Source: Ulva prolifera
Taxonomy: Eukaryota; Chlorophyta; Ulvophyceae; Ulvales; Ulvaceae
DNA: 64,000 bases
Reading direction: 5' to 3'
Assembly: GCA_023078555.1 (NCBI GenBank)
Contig: CM041199.1
Span: forward strand, 9,119,315 to 9,183,314
Shown here: positions 41,666 through 50,344 of the stretch, piece by piece
How the letters are laid out: each line of letters opens with the position of its first letter
Numbering within the stretch: the first letter of the stretch is position 1
The notes under the pieces: generated by a model
What the model saw: only the letters and a program-made list of their open reading frames with translations
The model's database searches: none
What the model was told of the DNA's origin: nothing
Position numbers and translations under genes: made by a program

Positions 41666-41713
41666 GTGCAGGTGGCCCCTCTGCAGGCGCCTCTGTTGCC
41701 CTTACAGCTCGAC

Positions 41714-41745
<32 letters not shown>

Positions 41746-43653
41746 TGCTGATGACCCCGCTCCGGAGGGGGCCACTGACGTCGCCACATCCCCGGGCGTG
41801 GTGTCGGGGGTTCTCTTACAGCTCGACGAGGGGGGGGCTGCTGGTGACCCCGATCTGGAGGAGGCCATCAACGCCGCCACATCCCCGGGCGTGGAGCCGG
41901 TTGCTCCTTTACCCTGGGCGGAGTCCAGCGGCGACAGCGTGTTCAGGGGTGGTGGCAAGCGGGGGCGTGGCAGACATGCCCCGCTGCGGCACAGGGCGGT
42001 GGGGGCACGAGGGGCAGTGGCACCGATTGCAGGGCGTGGGTCCCGCCCTAACACCCTCCAACAGCCTGCGCGGGTACGTGTCAGTGCACGGGGTGGCTCC
42101 CGGTGGGGCGCTGCGGCTGTGGCAGAGATACTCAGCCGTGAGCCTCCGGCTCCAGTAGTGCCAGCAGCAGTAGGGGCTCGCCCTCCGGCAGGGCGCCCAG
42201 AGCCCGATCAGCCAGAAGGGCCTGCAAGGGCCGCAGCTTCTCCATCCCGGACCACCGGCTGTCTGCCACCTCCGCTTCCGGGGGTGGCTGCAACAGCTGC
42301 CCCCCCCCCCAGGCCACAGGCAGCGGCGGAGGAGGGTCTGATAGCTCGGGAGGGGGCCACTGCAGACCCCCCCGCAGCAGGTGACATCGAGCCAACTCCT
42401 GAATCTCAGGACGTACCGGCCAGCGCTGCGGACGACGGGGAGGGTCCGGGCACAAGCCCCAACCCTGTAGGGGGGCCCGCCGCACCAACAGGCATGTCGC
42501 CTGGGGCAGACACGATCGCCCTCCCTCCGACAGGGGCCAGTCAGGGCGTACAGCTGCTCTCGGCCTCACTACTCGCCCACCCGCCGGTGGCCCCTCCGGC
42601 GTGGGTGACGGACATGCCCGCAAAGCCGTCGGGGAAACTGAAGCAGCTGTGGTCGCCGACACCCCCGGGGCCCAGTAACACAGCCCCTGCCCAATCGCGT
42701 GACGCGGGCGGGCCCCCAAAGGTGACCTCCTCCGATGACGACGAGCCTGGCCCGTCATCAGTGCCGGGGGGCGTAACGGTACAGCTGGGTCATTTTGGGG
42801 AAGCGCAGGTGTCTGTGGTCGTGGGACTACCAATCCTTGCAAGAGGCTGGCCCACGTCCTGGCTAGAATCGCCGCACGTAGACTACGCACTCAGCAGATG
42901 TGTGACACTTGCAGGCCAGGGCGTCATTGCGCTGCAAAGCACGAACTTGGCCGGGGTATGTGCCGGGGATGCGGGTGCAGGCTGGTCTGCCAGTCGCAGT
43001 AGGTGTTTGGGGCGGTGGATGGTCCGAGCCCACATATTCGAGCAAGAATGCGTCCTTGTCCCAGTACCCCGGAATGGCCACTGGGCACTGGCCGTCATCT
43101 GGCATCCATGTGCGCCCCCTCGACTCAACTGACTATGCAATGACAATCGCATACTCCGTTAGTCGCACCTGCCGCGTTATCCCAGCAGGTGAGGACACTG
43201 CAGGGGCCCACCGATGGTGATGTCGTGTTGCAGGGCTCTTGAAGCAGGACAAGGCCCCCAGCATGTCATTTTTCGACAGCTTGATGGACGCCGGGCCCGG
43301 CACCGCCGAGCAGGTCAAGGCGGTGCTGAGTGAGGCGCTGTGCATGGCGCTCGACAACCCGGAGCGCCGGGCAACCGGCACCTCCCTGCCAGAGGATCCA
43401 CCAACTAGGTCGGGGACAGGGAGGGGAGGAGTGGGACGGCGTCCAAACGTGCGTTTGGCCACCAGGCCTCCGGCTTCCACAGCGAGGATCACTCTGCAGT
43501 TGACTACAGTGCGATTCTCCCCGGGCACTGGTACCTTGAACATGCGGCCACCTGATTGCTGTCACCCGCTCACAGGGAGTCACGCTCTGAACCGCATGGC
43601 GCCGGCCAGCTTCCATTGTGCCCCTGTCCTCCAGCCACCCGCCGCCTCAAGCC

Positions 43654-43700
<47 letters not shown>

Positions 43701-44312
43701 ACCTTCATCCCCGCAGGCCCTGTCATAACCACACCCTAGCATGTCATTGACTTGAATTGTGGCCGTTGACACGCCCGTCTTGGCCACCTACACCAGTGCA
43801 CTGTGGAATATAGGTCGGTGGAGTCCCCCAACAACCGAACGGCCATGGTTGCGGGGCGTACACTGCAATGTTCGCCGATGCAGCATGCCAGGTCGTCCGC
43901 GAAATGCGACAAGAGGAGGGGGACCTATTTTCCAGTGACCTCCACGGGGTGGAGGCTATTCGTAGGGTCCTGAAGCGCATAACCCGCCTCAAGGTGCAGC
44001 ATGCGGTGCTGTACCGCATCCTGCTTACACGGGCCCTCTTGCAAGAATGGCACCGTGGTGGGAGGGCGGGGGACCAGCTAGTGGGTCTATCCGCTGAAGA
44101 CGGCACCAACATCCTAGCCGATGCTCGGTGGGACCCCCGCCTGCAGTCCCCGCCGTTTGCAGACATGTCTGCAGATGAGTTGAGGTGTGCGCTACACAAT
44201 CCCAATATTATCACCACCATAGCCCCGCCACCTCTACTCCTCTGGAGAGTCTGTCATTTGCCGGCCCGCACAGGCCTTGTCTAGTCATCGTACATGCGCT
44301 GGTCTCGCCCCC

Positions 44313-44373
<61 letters not shown>

Positions 44374-44530
44374 CAGGCGGCACCACTCCTACAAGATGCC
44401 GGTACTATGCAGGGAATGGTACCTTCACGCGGGGTTCGACGCCTTCACACAGAAGGTGCAGCCACTCGTTGGAACCCTTAGTCAGCAATACAACAAGTTG
44501 GTGGCCGTTCCGCTGAAGAAGCGGCGCTGA
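41666..44530 (+). CDS. Ulp1/SENP-like cysteine protease (peptidase C48), 4 exons, 5' end unresolved
   Basis: Proposed exons are 41666-43109, 43234-43448, 43814-44184 and 44377-44530, with introns of 124, 365 and 192 bases. Donors are GTGCGC, GTGCGT and GTGTGC; acceptors are TTGCAG, ATATAG (weak) and CCGCAG. Phases 1, 0 and 2 all match, giving 727 residues counted from 41666. Residues 1-360 are low-complexity, rich in P, A and G. The protease domain runs from about 370 to 680: GWPTSWLESPHVDYAL (395-410, the WLnD-type entry motif), VPRNGHWALAVIW with His472, MSFFDSLMDAG with Asp496, and VPQQPNGHGCGAYT with Gln560 and Cys566. The spacing resembles human SENP2. The usual DCG reads GCG here. The tail ends in the basic PLKKRR, a possible nuclear signal. 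The family removes SUMO or similar modifiers; the target is unknown. The frame is open from 41612 after a stop at 41609 and has no in-frame ATG near its start. An upstream exon may therefore exist, or the gene is cut at the satellite edge. Intron 2 is the least certain. Confidence 0.85.
41702..41893 (+). repeat. Internal coding duplication in the protease N-terminal region
   Basis: Two copies of a roughly 30-residue unit occur in the same frame: LQLD, a glycine run, AADDP, then ATSPGV (residues 13-45), and LQLDEGGAAGDP to ATSPGV (residues 51-76). Conservation of the protein pattern in this frame across the G-run supports the chosen reading frame. Confidence 0.75.
41716..41744 (+). repeat. 29-base poly-G tract inside an exon
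   Basis: An uninterrupted run of 29 G encodes about nine glycines in the protease frame. It is a likely G-quadruplex former and a place where read or assembly length errors are expected, so the frame upstream of it is less secure than downstream. Confidence 0.95.
43656..43700 (+). repeat. 45-base poly-C tract in protease intron 2
   Basis: An uninterrupted run of C is followed by ACCTTCATCCCCGCAG, which has the look of a polypyrimidine tract and acceptor. No exon beginning after that GCAG (43718) stays open in any frame long enough to be useful. The preferred acceptor for the Gln/Cys exon is the weaker TATAG at 43813. The GCAG may be a decoy or serve an alternative transcript. Confidence 0.85.
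44314..44372 (+). repeat. 59-base poly-C tract directly before the last acceptor
   Basis: The C-run abuts GCAG at 44373-44376, which is the acceptor of the last protease exon. It forms an extreme polypyrimidine tract. In frame it would read as polyproline, but splicing from AG|GTGTGC at 44184/44185 removes it. Confidence 0.9.
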
Positions 44531-44778
44531 GTATCCCTACACGGGGTTTGCCGAGCGGTTGCAATGCACCGACGGCTTAGCGCCAGGTAGGCGAGTATTC
44601 CTGACAGGGTTGCCCATTGTACTAGCTGGCAGGTGGGGTGGTTGTGAGGGGGGGAGACTAGTGCAGGAGGGGGCTTCCAGGGAATTGGGGGCGGCTATGT
44701 GGGCGGGACGCGCACGGCACGCCATAGCAGTCCTGTGATAGTGTCACTGTGGCCACAGGCCTCCCCCGGCGTTGATGT

Positions 44779-44783
44779 TGTAA
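44779..44783 (+). terminator. Putative TGTAA polyadenylation signal
   Basis: TGTAA lies about 250 bases after the protease stop codon. TGTAA is the usual polyadenylation signal of volvocine and other chlorophyte algae. A five-base match alone is weak; its position after the gene supports it. Confidence 0.45.
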
Positions 44784-44937
44784 TGCAGTGTTGGGTAGCT
44801 GTATACCATTTGTGTGTCTTCTGCGATAAAAGGCCAGAGCCACCTATGTTAAGAAGGTGTACTGAGGCGTGACAACCTTCAGTCTGTTTGCATCTACTGT
44901 TGGAATGGCTCATGCATTGCTGGAGCTCGTTGGTGAT

Positions 44938-44967
44938 CGGCTAATCATTACTCGGCTAATCATTACT
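44938..44967. repeat. 15-base perfect tandem duplication
   Basis: CGGCTAATCATTACT occurs twice, head to tail, in an AT-richer part of the spacer. The size is compatible with replication slippage or a filled-in target duplication without an element. Nothing else supports the latter. Confidence 0.8.
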
Positions 44968-45095
44968 CGTTCGCAAAGGTAGTTTTCAGAGTCAACATTC
45001 TACGGAAGGCCCCCCCCCCCTCCCCCCCCCTCCCCGACCCCACCCTAATCCGCACTCCAGCACTCCTCCTAGTTGCCCCCCTTCGTCGTTCAGTT

Positions 45096-48000
45096 TCACT
45101 CGGCCACGTTGCGTCCCTGTACGGTGAGCAGCCTCGAATAATGAAATGGGTGTAAGGGGGCAGGACGCAAGAGTGGCAACTGGGAGACAGGGAGGGCCTG
45201 CGCAACAGTCAAGCACGGGACGAGAGGCAACCTCAGAACGGAGCATACCTTCCGGATCAGTGCCACAACCTCTGCTATTGTGGCACTGTCAGGCTCCAGC
45301 CCATACGCCGAAACGATCGCCTTGACGCGTTCCAGGCGCTCGTTATCATCCTCACGCAGACGGGGGTTGCTGAGCATCATTAAGTCGCATGCAACGACAA
45401 TGAACCGCAATTGAGCAGCTCGCCCGAAACCTTCTCCTTCGGACGTGGAGAAGGTGGCGGCCATTTGAACGGTGGTCTGTTGTGCAGCGGGAGACTCTGC
45501 CAGGGTGAGCTGCACCGTGCCAGCAGTGTCCCGCAGGTAGTACAACTGGGACGGCCTCCCCTCTGGATCGTCTGTCGCCAGGTCATCCTCATCTACTGAA
45601 ATGTCCGCCGAATCCGCAGGCCCCTGATCCATGTCAGAACTAAAAGCGCCGAACGTATCTTCGTAGTCGAGATGCATGGCATTTGCCAGGGGTTCGGCGA
45701 ACTGGGCGATGTCCTCGGCACCGCCCAGAACGAACCCTACTCCCTCGCCACCATCTGCAGTCGGCTGCGCGGTGGGGAGGGGTTCCTGTGCCCTTGCATG
45801 TGGGGGCGCAGAGGTGCCACGGGGGCCCGCGGTGACAGCCTCGTGGGGGGTCAGCCCCCCCGACGCAGGCCAACCCCCCACAGGCCCTGCTGATTCCCCC
45901 AAATGCCGCCCCCCCGACACAGGCCCACCCCCCGCAGGCCCGGCTGATTCCCCCAGGTTCAGCCCCCCCGACGCAGGCCCACCCCCCGCAGGCGCTGCTG
46001 ATTCCCCCAGGTGCAGCCCCCCCGCCGCAGGCCCACCCCCCGCAGGCGCTGCTGATTCCCCCAGGTGCAGCCCCCCCGCCGCAGGCCCACCCCCCGTAGG
46101 CGCTGCTGATTCCCCCAGGTGCAGCCCCCCCGCCGCAGGCCCACGCCCCGCAGGCGCTGCTGATTCCCCTGGGCCCCCCTCCTGCCGAGTTGCGGGTGCC
46201 CCTGTCCCAGCGCCGGCTTGTGCGCCTGTGAGGGTCCCCGGAAGCGACGCCGCGCCGCCGGACGCTCGGCGGGCGGGGTTCGCCTCGCCACCGGACTCCT
46301 GCGTGGCGCTGTCGCCGGTGTTGGTACCGGCGGCGGCAGTGCCCGCTTTCAGGGGTACTGGAATACCGCACTTTTGCAGCAGCAGCGCCTTCTCGCGTGA
46401 TTTTGCTGCCGAGCTCTTCCCACTTGCTCGACGCTGGTGGTGGCCTCGGGCACTCGCATCATCGGCACCCCTTGTGCCAGGGGGTGCCTGGGACGCAACC
46501 GCAGGGGGCTGCCGGCAGCCCGCGGGGAGGGTGGCGAGGATGCCATCGGGGATGTTGACGAGCTCCTCCCTGCGAACCATAGCCGATAAGCCCACACCAT
46601 ACAGCGCACGGCGGGAGTCACAGGGCACATGCATGCATGCAATTGATACAGAGTAGGAGGTGGCCACAGCAGTGTTCGCCAATGACATTACATCCGTGTA
46701 GCAGGTTCTGATGCAGACGACAACGAACCGTAGGGCCAGACATCGATGGGGTATGCACCTGTAGCAGGTTGGACTCTGCATCCCTTTGGCGATGGACTGC
46801 TTGGCGAGTTCTTCAGCGCCGGCTTAATCCCAGTCCTTGATACCCGGGAACGTCACCGGCCTCAGGCGAACGGCGGGCGTGGATACGGGATCGCCCGAAC
46901 TGCTCGCCGCGGGGACTGTTTGCGCCACAGCCAGGTGCCGCCAGCTCTTGAGCGCCCAGTGCCAGAGCGTGTGGGGCGGGCACAATGGAATCAGCGCATC
47001 AGCCAACCTCTTGACAGGCAGACCGTACCCCGATTTCACCAAGCCTGCATGCACCGCGGGGTTCAGGCGTTCTCACTGACTGCAAAGCGTAGTGTTGACC
47101 CACCCGGGGGGATACAACAGGACACTACAGATCCATATACAGGCGTACATGACAGGCTGGCGACGCACAGCTGTGATTGACCGTGCACACCAGGATGGCG
47201 GCAAAGGCGGGATCAAGGAGACTGGGCTCCAGCGCCGGGATGTCCTCTCCACCCCGCCTTTCTAGGTCAGGCGCGCCAGGGTTGCATGTCATTGCTGTAG
47301 CAACGAGGCGCACATACGCATGCATAAAGAGGTGGACCCCGCTACTGGCGAAAGCCGCCAGGTCCTGTGTGGACGACCGCAGCCCTGAACATGCTCCCAG
47401 GATATGGGAGTAGAATGACTTGACAGAAAGCCACGCCGGACGGAGGGCTCGGGCTGCCCTGTCTCCCTGCACGGCCAGAACCAGCAGTGAACGACATGGT
47501 TGGTTAGGCCAAGTAGCACCACAGTGTCACGCCGCCCAAGGGATGTTCAGAACAGTGGCGACTCGCACCCCTGACCAATCCATCAACGGATGCTCCGCCG
47601 CAACGCCACCACCCAGGAGGCTAGATTGTAGAGGGTGGTGACGAATTCGCTGAGGAACTTCATATCCTGCACGATCTGAGGCATGTTACACTCATCGATC
47701 ACAGGCCAGTGACTGGGCAGGCTTGAGGTGTAGGAGGAATCAGAGGGCGCCTAGCCACACTCATGCATGCGTGGTGGAAAGAATGCCCTGCAGAGCCAGA
47801 CAACGCACAAGCATACATGCAGCCATGCTTGACCACACCGGAATCATAGAAAATATCTGGAACGCACGAACTGGCCGATGAGGTCCGAGTGCGAGACGTG
47901 CATGTCCGCTAGTACCGGCGCGCCCGAAGTCAGTTGGTACACCACCTGGGAGGGGACCCCATTTGTGTTGGCCAGCAGCGCGTGACACCGGTCCCCAATG

Positions 48001-49728
48001 AGCCGCGCTAATGACTGAGAAGGTTCGAGCTTCTTTTCATTGATGCCCTCCAGACTTTCGTAGTGGGCGTTTTCATACAGCACCCACGCCACCAGTGGGT
48101 TGAGGCCATCAGGGAGGTTGGAGGTTGGTATCTCCTTGCTCCTAGAGGACCCGGCCCCCCCCGCCGCGGGTGTCCGCTTTCCGGCAGTCCACAGTTTGAC
48201 ACGATGCAGGGAGAGGCCAGACATGAAAGAAGCCCATGCCCACACGACGTGCCGGGGGGTTTGGCAATAGAAAACTGCACCGACACCTCTTATAACGTGC
48301 CCCTTCTATCATCTCTGGGACAAGCCCAAGATCACATGTGGACCTTATGCATGGACGCGGTGGCCTTTAGCACGCCCGCGGTGGACACGGATTGCATGAC
48401 TCCCAAAAAAAGGGCAGCAGACGGGGAGTGAGCACACCGTCAGGAGGCGGGGGGTCAGCGGCTTTGCGCTTCTCCCCAACCTTCGCCTGTGGGATATCGA
48501 ACCGCTCGGCGAGCTCCGGATCTCGCTCCTCCGTGACTGTAGTCTTGGGGAATCCTGACTCTGATACGTGGCCCGTGACCTTATGCTGCATAGCTGGATG
48601 CACTGAATACTGAACCCACTCCATAGTCAGGCTACGCCCCTCCGCAGTAAACAGGCAGTTGCAGTAGAGCGTGGTCAGCAGTTGTACCACCAGCCCACCA
48701 GGAGGCACACACCTCCTTCGTTCCCAGCAGCGGCCTCCACCGCAGGGGTTCCGTGCACCCAGCAGGGGTCCTCCCTTTGCCCTCCCACGAGGACACGAAC
48801 ATATCCTGCTCGTGGAGCCAGCCGGAGAGCACGAGAAGGGTAGTAGTGGCCACTCCCTTGGCCGTTTCCAGCTCACTCCCCCGGCTTACCACCACGTCTC
48901 GCAGGACCTCCACAAGGCCCCACCACACAGCCACCCAAGGCCCGCTTGCTGGACCGCTATTGGTGCCGACGCGGGCTCGGTCAGTGAAACGCCCGTCTCT
49001 AGTAATCAAACTACCCACTACTGGGATTCGGCTAGTGCGCATGCGACCGACAAGCAAGTCTCCACTGCGCGCGGAAGTCAGCCCATGCTGGGTACTTGGC
49101 AGTCCTGCGACCAGTGCTGCAAGGCGCGGATCCATCGCTAATACGTATGTCAATCTATTACTACCGAAAGCGGTCACTGGTGACGAGATGCGCAGATCTG
49201 CAACGGAATTCCAAGTCACTTTGACAGTATCGATTTGCGATGCCAGGTACTACTTAGTAAGCTACGACCGCCAGCGATTAACCGTATCAGACACACGATC
49301 CTCCATTCGTACATTTCATGCAGCACGACGCCCCGATTGCAACGGCACCTGCGCACTCGGGTGGAGCACGATGACGTCACCCCGTCAGAGTGGCCATTCG
49401 GCGAATGGCCACTCTGGACCATCACATGCATTCGTGTCCAGTAGGACGAGCGCACGCCTTACCTGGAGCATGATGACGTAACTCCGCCAGAGTGGCCATT
49501 CGCCGAATGGCCACTCAGGACCACCGCATGCATTCGCATCCAGGAACCTATGTACACGCTTTTCCGGCCACCATTCACAGGGCGACGACCAACACTACAT
49601 GGACTGCTGCCGAGCCTGAAATACGGACCAACGCTATCTTGGGCGATGCAGAAAGTCACCGCTATTGTGAGCCTACCTCCAGCTTCCTGCCGCTTCGTCT
49701 CCTGCCCAAAGTCGATGTCAGTTGCCAT
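45096..49728 (-). CDS. Large unrecognised protein, about 1,105 residues, 9 proposed exons
   Basis: Proposed exons, in order on the minus strand: 49728-49677, 49197-48713, 48639-48438, 48274-47868, 47750-47613, 47466-47169, 47044-46857, 46775-45249 and 45116-45096. The introns (73-479 bases) have GT-AG ends with donors such as GTAGGC, GTGTGT, GTGTGC, GTGCGT and GTATGC. Phases 1,0,1,0,0,1,0,0 all match, and exonic reading is free of stops. It starts at ATG 49728 (MATDIDFGQETKRQEAG) and ends GRNVAE, or with a longer tail if the last acceptor is at 45198. Visible parts: a helical N-terminal region around WVAVWWGLVEVLRDVVV; basic EKRKAAD near 235-240; a W-rich segment VFYCQTPRHVVWAWASF (247-263); WPVIDECNMPQIVQDMKF near 397-414; a basic stretch near 700-725; six 18-residue G/A/P-rich repeats; an acidic segment (SVDEDDLATDD, near 983-993); and a helical C-terminus. 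I recognise no family. The basic stretches hint at a nuclear protein. A transposase-like or DNA-binding role is possible but not shown. Exon 5 could end three bases later. Confidence 0.65.
45846..46169 (-). repeat. 54-base coding minisatellite, six copies
   Basis: Six tandem units encode 18-residue repeats of the type GESAAPAGGGPAAGGLHL, with changes that increase toward the C-terminal copies (GESAGPVGGWPASGGLTP is the last). The period is a multiple of three, so copy-number change would keep the frame. It lies in the low-complexity linker of the large minus-strand protein, after the basic stretch and before the acidic segment. Confidence 0.92.
49361..49548. repeat. Two 102-base-spaced direct repeats, each with a 27-base palindrome
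   Basis: Two roughly 86-base copies (49361-49446 and 49463-49548) share GGAGCA, a TGACGT motif, a palindrome and GCATGCATTCG-like ends. The palindromes (49388-49414 and 49490-49516) have 13-base arms GAGTGGCCATTCG and CGAATGGCCACTC around one central base. That base is G in the first copy and C in the second. They lie in the 479-base first intron proposed for the minus-strand gene, or in its upstream region if that exon is wrong. Confidence 0.9.
49372..49379. promoter_or_regulatory. CRE-like TGACGTCA site
   Basis: A perfect 8-base palindrome matches the consensus for bZIP factors of the CREB/ATF and plant TGA type. It sits 8 bases before the large palindrome in the first direct-repeat copy. 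The second copy has TGACGTAA, keeping only one half-site. Chance is possible, but repetition beside another palindrome makes a binding role plausible. Confidence 0.3.
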
Positions 49729-50082
49729 GAGTATGGGTCCACGTATACCTGCACCGTGTCCAGTCCAGTCGTTTCCAGATACGCGTGTAGTAATAAAGTA
49801 ACCAATAGTATCATTCGATCCACTGTTAGCGCGGGCTTGGCCCGAAGTGACCTCGTATCATGGCAGCCAGCGCAGACATGCGAAGGCCACTTGCAGCGGT
49901 AAGGTACGTCCACAGTCCGGCAGATTATACCTGGGTCGGCGGATGATTCGGTGCCAAAGGCCAAGGTCCATCCGACTGCTCGCATCCGATGACGTCGGAG
50001 AGGTATCAGAGAGTGAACGGACTTTCGGAATCTGGCGGACGACACCCGGATCCGTTTCAGAGTGTCGCCATTCTCCTAGTGT
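49729..50082. other. Upstream region of the minus-strand gene
   Basis: About 350 bases of unique sequence between the proposed ATG (49728) and the second satellite, presumably the 5' leader and promoter. I see no clear TATA box or other promoter element. A minus-strand frame stays open across 49662-50045 but shows no recognisable protein pattern. Confidence 0.5.
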
Positions 50083-50344
50083 ATGTTGGGCACTATGTAG
50101 GCATGGTTCCATGTCCGTGCGGTATGCCGGGCACTATGTCGGGCACTATATAGGCATGGTGCCATGTCCGTGCAGCATGCCGGGCACTCTGTCGGGCACT
50201 ATGTAGGCATGGTTCCATGTCCGTGCGGTATGTCGGGCACTATGTCGGGCACTAATACGGGCATGGTTCCATGTCCGTGCAGTATGCCGGGCACTATGTC
50301 GGGCACTATGTAGGAATGCTTCAATGTCCATGCTGTGTGTCGGG

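Larger units (their letters stand above)
44531..45095. other. Intergenic spacer between two convergent genes
   Basis: About 565 bases lie between the two stop codons. The spacer holds the putative plus-strand polyadenylation motif at 44779, a perfect 15-base tandem duplication (CGGCTAATCATTACT, 44938-44952 and 44953-44967) and a C-rich tract at 45010-45035 broken only by single T residues. I see no convincing gene. No TGTAA occurs on the minus strand here, so the 3' end of the minus-strand gene is not located. Confidence 0.7.

Noticed and set aside
44277-44530. Separate small proline-rich proteins over the 59-base C tract
   Set aside because: The tract is better explained as an intron before the GCAG acceptor. 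Only the part after 44377 joins in phase to the protease.
45640-46656. Long frames on both strands opposite the large minus-strand gene, such as the plus frame 45676-46656
   Set aside because: Mirror frames of a GC-rich minisatellite. The minus frame is favoured because it joins in phase with flanking exons and has the more protein-like non-repeat sequence.
48782-48885. Additional intron in the large gene at the GTAAGC donor near 48889
   Set aside because: The donor looks good and CACGAGCAG could serve as acceptor, but the sequence between reads as an uninterrupted helical protein segment in frame, so I kept it as exon.
49662-50045. Minus-strand frame of 127 codons upstream of the large gene
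   Set aside because: No recognisable pattern. It overlaps the short first exon in another frame, and that exon gives a clean ATG, donor and matching phase.
41571-50082. Polinton or adenovirus-type element, because of the cysteine protease
   Set aside because: The protease motifs fit the Ulp1/SENP family, and no capsid, packaging ATPase or type B polymerase is visible. The presence of introns also fits a host or DNA transposon gene better.
41571-50082. tRNA or rRNA genes in the island
   Set aside because: No tRNA-like box pattern or rRNA core sequence was noticed on either strand; this was judged by eye only.
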